A DNA stretch of 64,000 nucleotides from Thermoprotei archaeon (GCA_038881895.1 JAVZOV010000003.1:1-64000), one strand, 5' to 3'; shown: positions 17,675 through 27,110, numbered from the stretch's first letter. The notes: generated by a model not told the origin, from the sequence alone. Made by a program: numbers and translations.

Positions 17675-18961
17675 TCAGATTGTAAATTTAGGAAGCTCAT
17701 TAACTTTGCTGTACTTACCAAGAATTTTCACATTATTTTCCATAACTAAATTATTAGTAAAGAACATATTTCCCGTTATTACACATTTTTCTTCAAGTCT
17801 AATGTCTCTTGCATAAATATTTCGAGCTTTACTTTCTTTTCCTAATTCAACATATCCACCGTAAATATCTTGTACTTTACATTTTTCATCAATTATTACT
17901 TCGTCACCAATAAGAATACCTATTACTCTACATGATTTATTGAGTTTAATAATATTTGCTTTCATGGCTTTTTGTAAAATAATTATACCGTTTGCATTAA
18001 TTTTTTCGTTGGCTATAATTGATTCAGCTCTAATTCCATTACCAATGTTAACAAAACCACTAACAATTTTTCCATTTACATTTACGTAATCATTAACATT
18101 AAGTATTCCAGAAACTTTTAGATTACCTCTCACACTAAGAGAACCATTAATGTTAATGTTTCCTCCCTCGCACTCACCATTTATAATGCATACCCCTTTA
18201 ATGTCCATCGAATCAAATATTAAATTATTATTAACTATGAGTTTATTACCTATGTTAATAATACCACCAACAGCAGAATTCAATATTGCTGTTTGATCAA
18301 CGTCTAGTTTATCAAAAATTAATTTGCCGATGACTTCAAGATCTCCTTTAATTATGAGCTTCTTAACAGCACCATTTTGTACTTTCACATTTCCTTCAGC
18401 ATTAATAACGTCTATATCCGCATTCCCTAAAAACTCTGCAGAATTGCTAGTGGTGATTATTTTTGCTTCAACTGATCCAAGAATCATAGCTTTGCCATTA
18501 ACGTTAGCCTCGATTACTTTTACATTACCATTCACATTTAAAGAACCATTAACATTGGCATTTATAGCTAAAAAATTCTTTTTAATAACTAAGGAACCAT
18601 TAATGTCTATTGTATTAGTAATGAGTGAGTTCTTCACCTTAAGGTTGCCTTTTTTAATAACTATGGAATCGTTTGCGTGAAGGTAACCTGATATTTCGAT
18701 ATCTCCGCTTTCAGAAATTAATTTCTCAGTTTTTAGGTTACATTCAAAAAATGCACCATTTTTTATTCTTGTTTCACCTAGCACAAGAATAGTGTCACCA
18801 TCTTTAACCTTTATTATTGTGTACTCCTCAATAATAAGATTATTTAGTACAGTATCTAAAAAAATAGTTGAAATCCGTGCTGAACGAGAATCTTCGTTCA
18901 TGTTTATACAATTATTAATACCAATATAAAAGATAATGTTTCCTTGAATCATGATAGACAA
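17675..18961 (-). CDS. Beta-helix repeat protein, bactofilin/polymer-forming-like
   Basis: Up to 428 residues made of some 15-20 imperfect ~18-21 residue repeats of the kind VNGSLNVNGNVKV, IKGDLEVIGKLIFDK and INGSLSVRGNLKVSG. They alternate hydrophobic and Asn/Gly positions and predict a right-handed beta-helix. Bactofilins share this pattern but are usually about 100-200 residues. No signal peptide or transmembrane segment is obvious. Starts at 18961 or at the ATG near 18901 are both possible. The gene is divergent from the membrane HtrA protease. A cytoskeletal or scaffold role is inference from the fold alone. Confidence 0.6.
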   Translation of the reverse strand: MSIMIQGNIIFYIGINNCINMNEDSRSARISTIFLDTVLNNLIIEEYTIIKVKDGDTILVLGETRIKNGAFFECNLKTEKLISESGDIEISGYLHANDSIVIKKGNLKVKNSLITNTIDINGSLVIKKNFLAINANVNGSLNVNGNVKVIEANVNGKAMILGSVEAKIITTSNSAEFLGNADIDVINAEGNVKVQNGAVKKLIIKGDLEVIGKLIFDKLDVDQTAILNSAVGGIINIGNKLIVNNNLIFDSMDIKGVCIINGECEGGNININGSLSVRGNLKVSGILNVNDYVNVNGKIVSGFVNIGNGIRAESIIANEKINANGIIILQKAMKANIIKLNKSCRVIGILIGDEVIIDEKCKVQDIYGGYVELGKESKARNIYARDIRLEEKCVITGNMFFTNNLVMENNVKILGKYSKVNELPKFTI

Positions 18962-19121
18962 AATGACATCACGCTTAAATATTCATTTTTTTAAAATTCA
19001 CTAGGTGATTTGGTGTGATAATGAATAATGTTGCAATTTGTATGTACACTAATTTGGTTCAAATACCACTATTAATTGATGCATACAGAAGCAATATTAT
19101 TTAATTCTGAGGTGATAAGAT

Positions 19122-20342
19122 GTGCCAAATAATGTTTCATTAATCAAGAAATCTGTTGTGTTAATAATTTTGTTAATTTTAATTGGAGGAATAGGTGCCA
19201 GTCTAATTACATTGTACTCAGCATCGCAAGAAATTAATAAACTACAACAACAAGTTTCAGTACTACAGAGCCAAATAAATAATGTACATCAGAGTGTTAT
19301 TAATCAAAACATTACTTATATTTTGGGAAATAATTATTCACTCTCACAATTATATGATACGATTAAGGATTCTGTTGTTGTGATTAGTGGTACTGTACTA
19401 TCTAACCAATTTATATTCCAAGTTTATTATCAAGTCCAAGGATCTGGATTTGTTTATAATTATAATGATTGTAATGTCATAATAACCAATTACCATGTGG
19501 TCCAAAATGCTGTTAATCTGACTGTGACATTTATTAATGGTGATGCTTATCCTGCGACCGTACTAGGTTATGATCCCTATGCTGATCTTGCTGTTCTTTC
19601 AATCAACGCTCCACCGTATAAGTATAAATCACTTACTATAGTCAATTCATCGAGCCTAAAAGTTGGTGATACTGTGATAGCTGTCGGAAATCCATATGGC
19701 TTAGCTGGGTCAATGAGCGTTGGTATAATTAGCGCGCTAGGAAGAACTATAAGTGAACAAACTACAGGTGGTTTTCCTATAGCTAACGTGATTCAAATAA
19801 CTGTACCGATAAATCCTGGTAATTCAGGAGGACCACTTTTAAACCTTGAGGGTCAAGTTGTAGGCATAACAACTGCTATTGTTGCTGGTTCGCAAGGTAT
19901 AGGATTCGCAATACCCTCTAATACTATATTAAGAGAGATTGGTGATCTGATCACTAAAGGTTACTATGATGAACATCCATGGTTAGGAATATCAGGAGTT
20001 GACATGAGCTATGATATAGCAAGGATGATGAACGTGAATGTTACATACGGTGTTTTAGTAGTTCAAGTTATAAGTGGTAGTCCGGCTTTTCAGGCAGGTT
20101 TGCATGGTGGAAATAAGCAGATTAGACTTTATGGAGCATCCTTAACGATCGGTGGTGATATAATAATTGGTATAAACGGTATCAGAATTAGGAATAATGA
20201 TGATCTAGCATCATACCTTGAAGAACATACTAAACCTAACCAAACCGTTGATTTAACTATAATTAGAAACAATCAAAAAATGATAATACCGGTTAAATTA
20301 AGTTCGAGGCCTTCAGCTACTAATGTAGCATACAGTACTTAA
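19122..20342 (+). CDS. Membrane-anchored HtrA/DegP-like serine protease
   Basis: The layout is an N-terminal transmembrane anchor (about residues 9-32), a short coiled coil (35-62), a trypsin-like domain and one C-terminal PDZ domain (about 285-390). The catalytic triad is H125 (TNYHVV), D155 (YADLAVL) and S235 (NPGNSGGPL). It probably acts outside the membrane in protein quality control. GTG at 19122 is chosen with GGTGAT five bases upstream. Confidence 0.92.
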   Translation: MPNNVSLIKKSVVLIILLILIGGIGASLITLYSASQEINKLQQQVSVLQSQINNVHQSVINQNITYILGNNYSLSQLYDTIKDSVVVISGTVLSNQFIFQVYYQVQGSGFVYNYNDCNVIITNYHVVQNAVNLTVTFINGDAYPATVLGYDPYADLAVLSINAPPYKYKSLTIVNSSSLKVGDTVIAVGNPYGLAGSMSVGIISALGRTISEQTTGGFPIANVIQITVPINPGNSGGPLLNLEGQVVGITTAIVAGSQGIGFAIPSNTILREIGDLITKGYYDEHPWLGISGVDMSYDIARMMNVNVTYGVLVVQVISGSPAFQAGLHGGNKQIRLYGASLTIGGDIIIGINGIRIRNNDDLASYLEEHTKPNQTVDLTIIRNNQKMIIPVKLSSRPSATNVAYST

Positions 20343-20388
20343 TTATCAAAAAATATGAATATTATATTACAAACATCCTGGTTTTTTA

Positions 20389-20538
20389 TTATGTTACTTT
20401 TACTTCAACGAGTTCAACTTCTTTTTTAATATCTTTTTCAGATTGAGAGTGCTTCTTTAAATGTTCTATAAATTCTTCAACATCTACTATTTCCCTGCAC
20501 TCAGGACATATTATCTCTCCATAATAGCAGTCACACAT
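20389..20538 (-). CDS. Small zinc-ribbon protein, 49 residues
   Basis: Begins MCDCYYGEIICPECREI and ends in a charged helix. CxC and CPEC provide four cysteines for one zinc. The ATG at 20538 has GGTGAT four bases upstream, overlapping the stop of the upstream duplicate gene. Too short for standard gene finders. Function unknown. Confidence 0.65.
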   Translation of the reverse strand: MCDCYYGEIICPECREIVDVEEFIEHLKKHSQSEKDIKKEVELVEVKVT

Positions 20539-20543
20539 TTTGA

Positions 20544-20636
20544 TCACCAATCTTTTATTTCCCTGCACTCAGGACATATTATCTCTCCTTCCCTACACTC
20601 AGGACATATTATCTCTCCATAATAGCAGTCACACAT
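20544..20636 (-). CDS. Truncated tandem duplicate of the zinc-ribbon gene
   Basis: 30 residues. It starts with the same MCDCYYGEIICPECRE, then repeats the ten residues GEIICPECRE and stops after EIKDW. The DNA shows a roughly 90 bp duplication plus an internal 30 bp duplication. Its stop TGA is embedded in the ribosome site of the next copy. It may be a decaying copy or a coupled leader. Confidence 0.5.
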   Translation of the reverse strand: MCDCYYGEIICPECREGEIICPECREIKDW

Positions 20637-20813
20637 TTTGATCATCAATCTTTTTATATAAAAATAAGAATTTAAACTTATCATACTTATTTTGAATTTC
20701 ACGTAAAGATAATTCATAATAATCACTGCACAAGATTATTAATTTAGAAATTACATAAACGTCTTCAAGAGCTTTGAAGAACAGAAGGTCTCAGTCTTTA
20801 GCCATGAAGAGTA

Positions 20814-21305
20814 TCAACTACTAGCTAATGTAGTGTACTTCCTATCGTAATATACTAAAGGTAGGTCTTGTTTATTGAAGTTAATTTCTATAACCTCACC
20901 TATGATTATTGTGTGATCCCCTCCATCATAAGTATTCCAGATTTTGCATTCCAGTATTGCTAAAGCATCTTCCAGAAGTGGGATTCCTAATTTTCCAATC
21001 TTATATTTTATCTTATTGAATTTATTTTCTCCATATTTTCCTGCGAAACGTTCTGAAATTTCTTCGTGACCCTTACCAAGAAGGTTTACTGCAAATATTT
21101 TCGCTTTCATTAAAACATCATGGAATGCGGAATCCTTAGATATGGATATCATAATAAGAGGAGGAGTCAATGATATAGATGTAAACGCGCTTACAGTAAT
21201 ACCACCAGGTGTACCATTTAGCATAGTAGTAACAACTGTGACTCCCTGTGGAAACATTCTCATGTAAGATTTTAGTCTTTCTTTAAGTTCATCATGACTG
21301 CTCAT
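20814..21305 (-). CDS. Flavin reductase-like FMN-binding split-barrel protein
   Basis: 163 residues with MRMFPQGVTVVTT, GGITVSAFTSISLTPPLIMISI and GDHTIIIGEVIEI, the signature of the flavin reductase domain (HpaC-type). It likely reduces FMN or FAD with NAD(P)H for a partner oxygenase or acts as a flavoredoxin; no partner is adjacent. Confidence 0.85.
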   Translation of the reverse strand: MSSHDELKERLKSYMRMFPQGVTVVTTMLNGTPGGITVSAFTSISLTPPLIMISISKDSAFHDVLMKAKIFAVNLLGKGHEEISERFAGKYGENKFNKIKYKIGKLGIPLLEDALAILECKIWNTYDGGDHTIIIGEVIEINFNKQDLPLVYYDRKYTTLASS

Positions 21306-21508
21306 ATTACCATTATAAAGTAATAAGTGTTTTGAATATAAAAATAATATTTATAGATGAGAAGTTATTGATAAAATAGATGATAATACAAGCTTGAAAA
21401 ATGCTATTAATTAGCGATGCTAAAGTAATACAAGATGTTCTGATGAAGATAATATAGCTTGTAACATAGGTTTAAGTTTTCATTTTTTCAAAAATATAGT
21501 GAGTTGCT

Positions 21509-21736
21509 TTGGTTAATGTGACAGCCGCTAATAAAGATCAGATCTTTGTAAAAGATCCTGTATGCGGTGCAGAGATAAACATAAATGATTCAGTAATTTT
21601 AGTGATGAGTGATCAAACATATTATTTTTGTAGTGAGATGTGCGCGAAAGTATTTATGAGATATTTGCAGATAGTTACAAAAAATCACGAAGATGAGTGT
21701 GGCTGTAGTGGCAGCTGTTCCTGCCATTCACATTAA
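21509..21736 (+). CDS. YHS-domain metal-binding protein
   Basis: A 75-residue protein with VKDPVCGAEI and YYFCSEMCAKVF, the two halves of the YHS domain that binds metal through cysteines. A Cys/His-rich tail ends CGCSGSCSCHSH. The start is TTG 21509 or the GTG three codons later. Such domains often accompany heavy-metal transport, but no such gene is adjacent. Confidence 0.75.
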   Translation: MVNVTAANKDQIFVKDPVCGAEININDSVILVMSDQTYYFCSEMCAKVFMRYLQIVTKNHEDECGCSGSCSCHSH

Positions 21737-21754
21737 AACTATTCTGTGTTTCAG

Positions 21755-22049
21755 TTGACACTCTCCATGGCTAAAGCCGGGAGATTCTGGTTTGTCGCGG
21801 GGCCTCCACTCATTTTACCGAGTTCGGGCTGTGTCAAGGCAGCCCCTGCCATGGACATGTAGTCCATAGCCCGCTCGCTGGAACCATCCCCCACCAGTCT
21901 TGGATGGGAGCCTTATTCCAGCTTTCGGACGTCCCATCCACATCCGAGCGACCCGCTCAAGGAGCTGATGGAATTGGAGGAATATAAACTTAACGGCGAT
22001 TCATCTCCACGACTGAGGTCGGAAGCCTTCTCTCCGAAAGAGTGGTAAC
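21755..22049 (-). mobile_element. MITE-like IS200/IS605 derivative, copy 1
   Basis: About 295 bp, roughly 92% identical by eye to 26815-27110. Read on the minus strand it starts with a left-end hairpin (GGCTTCCGACCTCAGTCGTG then GATGAATCGCC). It has a GC-rich core that can fold (GGTCGCTCGG with GCGAGCGGGC; GGATGGGA with TCCCATCC). It ends with a TnpB-tail-like segment and the right end (GAGAATCTCCCGG-like, GAGAGTGTCAA). No full protein is encoded. It is interpreted as an internally deleted element that would need a transposase in trans and may keep a guide-RNA-like core. Confidence 0.65.
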
Positions 22050-22086
22050 AAAATTTAATAAAATTAATGATATATTGTTGAGACTG

Positions 22087-23235
22087 TTATACTTTTATTT
22101 TTATGATTTTTACTGGAACGTTGCCATTTTTTGTATTGTATTCTTTCTCAATGAGAAAACCATTCTTTAATGCTTCATTTTTAAGTATGTTAGGTGCAGC
22201 TGTTATTGCTACGATTATGCTTTTCTTTACTACTTTGTTTACTGATTTTAAGAATTCTGAATAGAGTTTCTTTATGTGTTTTAGATTGGAGAATCGTCTA
22301 CCATACGGTGGGTTTACAATAATGATTTCTGGCGTAAAGTTTAAGATATTTTCTAGTTTTCGTGAATCTCCTTTTATAAATTTTATTGTGTCTAGTACAT
22401 TTGCTGATTCAGCATTTCTCATAGCTCCGCTCAGATATTTTTGGGATATATCAATTCCATAAATGCTATATGCATTACTATTAGACGATTTCATAGCTTC
22501 ATTTGATATTTTTTCATAAGTATCTTTTTCAAATAATTTAAATTTTTCAAAAGCAAATCCAATTTTACTTCTTTCTCTAAAAATTTTCAATGGAATTTTT
22601 CTTGCAATAAGTGCTGCCTCTATTGGTATTGTACCTCCACCGCACATTGGATCAAGAAAAGTTTGTTTAACATTCCATTCACTAATGTATATCATTGAGG
22701 CCGCAATCGTAGTACTGAGTGCTGCTGGATGATTATAAATCCTATAACCTCTTTTATGTAGTGATTCACCAGTTGTATTTACTCCAATAATGATGTGATT
22801 TTCTCGCACTCTACAGAAAATTTCAACATCAGGAAAATCAAGGTTTACTTTGAGTCTGTGTCCGGTTTCACTCATGAAACTTTCAATAACTGCTCGTCCT
22901 ACTCTTTCAGCAACTTGCATACTATTAAAAGGATGATTCCCAATCCTTTCTACTCTGACAGCGAAGCTTTGATTCCTTTCTATATGGTTGGTATAACTTA
23001 AATAACGTGAAAACTTGTAGATATCATAAATATCATTAAAATCGGTTTCACCTATCAGTAAGATAACTTTATGAATAGTCCTAGATAATAAATTAACTTT
23101 ATAAATTAAATCAAGTGAACCATTGAATCTTACTATACCAATTAAAGGATTAGCATAAACAGATAATGTTCTTTGTAGTTCATTTGCTGCTATATACTCT
23201 AACCCGATATTGGTTGTGGCGTAGTATTCGTACAC
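22087..23235 (-). CDS. THUMP-domain tRNA/rRNA guanine-N2 methyltransferase (Trm14-like)
   Basis: 382 residues. An N-terminal ferredoxin-like/THUMP region (to about 160) is followed by a Rossmann SAM-methyltransferase domain with FLDPMCGGGTIPIEAALIA and the catalytic IIVNPPYGRR, which marks N2-guanine or N6-adenine methylation. Closest archaeal role is m2G6 formation in tRNA. GTG start at 23235. Confidence 0.85.
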   Translation of the reverse strand: MYEYYATTNIGLEYIAANELQRTLSVYANPLIGIVRFNGSLDLIYKVNLLSRTIHKVILLIGETDFNDIYDIYKFSRYLSYTNHIERNQSFAVRVERIGNHPFNSMQVAERVGRAVIESFMSETGHRLKVNLDFPDVEIFCRVRENHIIIGVNTTGESLHKRGYRIYNHPAALSTTIAASMIYISEWNVKQTFLDPMCGGGTIPIEAALIARKIPLKIFRERSKIGFAFEKFKLFEKDTYEKISNEAMKSSNSNAYSIYGIDISQKYLSGAMRNAESANVLDTIKFIKGDSRKLENILNFTPEIIIVNPPYGRRFSNLKHIKKLYSEFLKSVNKVVKKSIIVAITAAPNILKNEALKNGFLIEKEYNTKNGNVPVKIIKIKV

Positions 23236-23339
23236 AATATTAAAAATTTTAGCTTATCATTAAGGTTTTTCCTTTTAATTATTTATAGAGGATATAGAAA
23301 TATTTGGGTTTATTGCTGAGATTATTTAGGTGAGGATTA

Positions 23340-24176
23340 TTGATAAAGATTGATAAATTAAGATTCGGACCTGCGGGAGTACCATTGAGTACACCAAAAC
23401 CGTCCACGATAAGTGGAGTCTATCAAGTCAAAAAGCTTAATTTAGATGCAATGGAAATAGAGTTTGTTCAGGGCGTGAGAATGAGCATAGATACTGCTAA
23501 GCAGGCTAAAGAAGTTTCAATAAAAGAAAACGTAATACTTACTGCGCACGGTCCCTACTATATTAATCTACTTTCTACTGAGGAAAAGAAAGTTGAAGCT
23601 AGCGTACAGCGAATACTGGATACAGCACGCATAACATACCAAGCCGGTGGATATTCAATAGTTTTCCACGCAGCATATTATCAAAGATTATCGAAGAGCG
23701 AGGCTTATGAAAAAGTTAAAAACATTATGAGAAGAATCATATCAACATTGAAGAATGAAAATGTGGAAATCTGGGTTAGGCCCGAGCTTACAGGAAAACC
23801 AGTGCAATTTGGTGATTTGGATGAATTAATAAAGCTAAGTCAAGATATAGAAATGGTGATGCCATGTATTGATTTCGCGCATCTGCACGCACGTTATAAT
23901 GGAAAATACAACACTGAAACAGAAATAAAAGAAGTTTTAGCTAAGATAGAGACCGGACTTGGACGTGATGCTCTTGATAATATGCACATACACATTTCAG
24001 GAATTAACTACACTGACAAAGGCGAGAGAAACCACTTAAACTTAGAAGAATCTGATTACAACTATCATGCACTAATTAACGCATGGAAAGAATATAAAAT
24101 TAAAGGCGTTGTAATCTCTGAGAGCCCAAACCTTGAAACAGATGCTCTGATACTAAAGAAACTCTACTATGCGTGA
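23340..24176 (+). CDS. nfo: Endonuclease IV (AP endonuclease family 2)
   Basis: 278-residue TIM-barrel enzyme that cleaves DNA 5' of abasic sites using three metals. Expected ligands are visible in LTAHGPYYINL, VFHAAYYQR, RPELTGKP, CIDFAHLHAR, HIHISGI and ISESPNLETDA. TTG start at 23340 with GGTGAG five bases before. It lies alone on the + strand. Confidence 0.88.
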   Translation: MIKIDKLRFGPAGVPLSTPKPSTISGVYQVKKLNLDAMEIEFVQGVRMSIDTAKQAKEVSIKENVILTAHGPYYINLLSTEEKKVEASVQRILDTARITYQAGGYSIVFHAAYYQRLSKSEAYEKVKNIMRRIISTLKNENVEIWVRPELTGKPVQFGDLDELIKLSQDIEMVMPCIDFAHLHARYNGKYNTETEIKEVLAKIETGLGRDALDNMHIHISGINYTDKGERNHLNLEESDYNYHALINAWKEYKIKGVVISESPNLETDALILKKLYYA

Positions 24177-24436
24177 ATCATATAACAAATAAGAATGCTA
24201 GTATTAACGTTTCATCAAACATTGAAGAGAAATGGTCATAAGGATCATAGCACACACAATAATGTGGAACAAATAATCCCTTGAATGAGGAGTCTGAGAC
24301 ACCAATAATAGAAAGCTCCTCTTTAGAGGTGTGAGAGATCATAAAGGTTATCTAAGATTCATTTTTAGAACAGGAAAGATTGTTAGTCAGACTTAATATT
24401 TAAAAAATTTTTATACATAATAGAGGTTATATTAAT

Positions 24437-25726
24437 ATGGCTAAAGTTCAATGGCTAGATGTCTATCATAAACTAAAGATTTTTTTAGACACATATGATA
24501 AAAGGCGTAAATTTAAATTTAGCGATGAAGATCTTAGTAAAAAGTTCAGCGAATTGTTTGATGATTTTAGAATAAAATTCATTAGATGGAGGATAAACGA
24601 TGATTTGAACAAGATAAATCAGTGGATAACGATTTTTAAAGATTGGATGGATAAAGTCTCGCAAATTTATGGTTTTAAAGGTGTTTTATATCCTAGAGAG
24701 TTCAGAAGTTTTCTAGAAAACCCTGAACGACATTTAATGAAAAAAATATTTAATTATTCATATGATTTACTCAGAAATAAAGATACTCTGAAATCTTTTA
24801 GAAGGACTGCTGGGTCAGCGATAGTCACATCAGTTAGAACGAATTTAAGATCGATTTATCAATATTGGGGATTCATAACGATATTGTACCACATAAGAGA
24901 TCAGGGCTTCGCTAGAATCACATATCCTGAACATGGACATCTCTTACTTGATCGTGCGGGCAAACAAAAAATACATAGCATACCCCCAAATATAGTCTTA
25001 TCAACTTATAAAGGACTCTTAAGCTTTTACCTTGAGGCTCCAAGACCTATAGCATGGGGTGATACAGGCGATCTCATGAAAATTTGGAACTTATATACGG
25101 CTTTAAGACCTGATTTAATGGTATACGGTGGTGAAGTGTTTAATATTGTTAATCCTTCAACAGATCCACCAATAAGAAGACCTGACATTATAATAGAGTT
25201 TAAAGAATTAGATGATTGGTATGTTAGAGCAAGAGAGGTAAGAGGTCCTCTAGCAAAACCATTAACAGCGGAAGAGTGGAGAAGCAAATGGATTGAAGGA
25301 TTGTGGACAGGATTGGCAGAATCACTGGGTGTTCAGAGAAAAGAAAATATAGAGAAAAATCCGGAAAAAAGCATAAGGTTAAATGAAGTCGAATCAGTAA
25401 TATTATACAAGAAGGTATATTTACCAAAGAAGATGTATCTGATATCTAAAGCAAAACTCCCAAACAAGATTAAAAATATTCTAATCAACGAAAACATTGA
25501 TGTTATTGATGATGTAGGGTTCAATATCGCTCAAATCAAACAACTTTCCATAGAATTATTAAATTATGCTAAAGGTGAAACACCATTAGAACAATTACAT
25601 CAACTAATTAAAGACGTTGAACACTCTATTAAAATTGAGGATCTAAATCAACTAACTATAAAATTTGCTATCGAAAAAATAAATGAATTTAAGATTTTCA
25701 TAAAAAATCAACACAATATGACTTAA
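24437..25726 (+). CDS. Unknown protein with PD-(D/E)XK nuclease-like core
   Basis: 429 residues. In the middle, ALRPDLMVYGG (D226) is followed 28 residues later by IIIEFKE (E254, K256). This D...ExK spacing is what the PD-(D/E)XK nuclease superfamily shows. An N-terminal helical half (1-150) and a C-terminal helical tail (330-429) flank it, and the C-terminal half contains a VESVILYKKVYLP beta segment. I cannot place it in a named family. The neighbours are endonuclease IV upstream and transposon relics downstream, so it might be a repair enzyme or an accessory/defence nuclease; both are inference. Base composition is like its neighbours. Confidence 0.5.
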   Translation: MAKVQWLDVYHKLKIFLDTYDKRRKFKFSDEDLSKKFSELFDDFRIKFIRWRINDDLNKINQWITIFKDWMDKVSQIYGFKGVLYPREFRSFLENPERHLMKKIFNYSYDLLRNKDTLKSFRRTAGSAIVTSVRTNLRSIYQYWGFITILYHIRDQGFARITYPEHGHLLLDRAGKQKIHSIPPNIVLSTYKGLLSFYLEAPRPIAWGDTGDLMKIWNLYTALRPDLMVYGGEVFNIVNPSTDPPIRRPDIIIEFKELDDWYVRAREVRGPLAKPLTAEEWRSKWIEGLWTGLAESLGVQRKENIEKNPEKSIRLNEVESVILYKKVYLPKKMYLISKAKLPNKIKNILINENIDVIDDVGFNIAQIKQLSIELLNYAKGETPLEQLHQLIKDVEHSIKIEDLNQLTIKFAIEKINEFKIFIKNQHNMT

Positions 25727-26142
25727 ATCCTATTAATAAACTCCTAGTTTCCCAGTTAAAAAGTATCTAAATTATCTGCAATGTTGAAAACAATTCATTA
25801 ATTTCCATTCCCGAAATTCTTCTAGGCTCTCATTTCACTACTATTTCGTTTTAGAAGTTAGAGATACATTACTGCTTAGATTTTCACAGTCCATTCTAAT
25901 GAGTATCTATTTTTAATAGGTTAGTTAGAAAAGGATAAGAGAGTTGTGAACTCTAAACTAGAGGGAGAAGATAAGCATAAAGTCCCAGACGGGCACTGCT
26001 CTCCATTCAGTGGGAGTAGCTCACTTACGATTACATGTGTGTTTATTTCTTAAGGTTTACTAATGCTGAGTTTACCATCAATATTATATCTAAAGAGCAT
26101 AAAATTTTTATTACAATAACTATTTTCAATTACGGTGATTAA
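25727..26142. other. Gene-free stretch with a transposon right-end relic
   Basis: No open gene is seen. Around 25991-26025 the sequence CTCTCC...GGGAGTAGCTCAC resembles the right-end hairpin at 96-128 of the window. The rest is AT-rich without recognisable signals, apart from the promoter region before the next gene. Confidence 0.35.
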
Positions 26143-26688
26143 ATGTCCAATATAACTCAAGATGATGATAAAATCCGTTTATCTAAACTTGATAAAGATA
26201 AACTTCTGGACCTATTTTTTATTCAGATCAAGAATATTTGGCGTGTCGACGGGCTTTATTTTCAGGATATCGAGAAAAATTTTGGTGTTGATAATGCAGC
26301 TAAGATTGATAAAAATACTTGGGAAATTTTAGCTAGGATTGAAGCTAAAGATTTAAAAAACTTTTTCAATTACAATTCAGTTAATGATGTTGAAAGTTTG
26401 ATAGAGATTTTGTTAAACACCAGTTGGGCTCTTTATCAAGAAGAAAAGAGGTATAATATTGACAAACTAAAGAATACTGGAGAATTTTATGTAATTAAGT
26501 GTAGAATTCAGGAAACTAGGATTAAAAAAGGATTAAACATTTTTCCCTGCAAGAATGTTAGATTTAATTATTTAAAATCTTTCGTTAAAGAGCTTAATCC
26601 AAAGATTGATGTTGAAGTAATTTCATGCCCCCCAGACGAGAAAAAACCTGATTATTGGTGTGGATGGAGATTTAAATTCATTGAGTGA
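26143..26688 (+). CDS. Conserved protein, DUF6125-like
   Basis: 181 residues. The segment IKNIWRVDGLYFQDIEKNFG and its helical continuation, with cysteines CRIQETR, FPCKNVR, ISCPPDEKKPDYWCGW, resemble a family I recall as DUF6125 / L-2-amino-thiazoline-4-carboxylate hydrolase-like. The four cysteines could bind a metal. The assignment is from memory of the pattern and no function is established. Confidence 0.45.
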   Translation: MSNITQDDDKIRLSKLDKDKLLDLFFIQIKNIWRVDGLYFQDIEKNFGVDNAAKIDKNTWEILARIEAKDLKNFFNYNSVNDVESLIEILLNTSWALYQEEKRYNIDKLKNTGEFYVIKCRIQETRIKKGLNIFPCKNVRFNYLKSFVKELNPKIDVEVISCPPDEKKPDYWCGWRFKFIE

Positions 26689-26814
26689 ACTCCAAAATAT
26701 AGTCATAGCTGTCAGATCTGAAACCGACTGGAAATTAAAATTGAAGGGATAATATGGAAAGCTAAATTAACTTCAAGTGATATTTCAAAGAGTGAGACGG
26801 TAAAAGTCAGAGAC

Positions 26815-27110
26815 TTGACACTCTCCACGGCTAAAGCCAGGAGATTCTCGGTTTGTCGTGGGGCCTCCACTCATTCTACCGAGTTAAGGGCTGTGTCAAA
26901 CCAGCCCCTGCCATGAGCATATAGCCCATAGCCCGCTCGCTGGAACCATCCCCACCAGTCTTGGATGGGAGCCTTATTCCAGCTTTCGGACATCCCATCC
27001 ACATGCGAGCGACCTGCTCAAGGAGATGGTGGAATTGGAGGAATATAAAGTTAACGGCGATTCATCTCCACGACCGAAGTCGGAAGCCTTCTCGCCGAAA
27101 GAGTGGGTAA
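26815..27110 (-). mobile_element. MITE-like IS200/IS605 derivative, copy 2
   Basis: Second copy of the 21755 repeat, with the same ends and core. The paired segments of the core (CGCTCGC with GCGAGCG; GGATGGGA with TCCCATCC) are retained, while the differences are spread mostly near the ends. It lies just downstream of the DUF6125-like gene and 60 bp from tRNA-Lys. Confidence 0.65.

Noticed and set aside
20460-20636. Possible CRISPR-like repeat array (repeated CCTGCACTCAGGACATATTA)
   Set aside because: Only three units with irregular spacing; they are repeated codons for a zinc-ribbon peptide.
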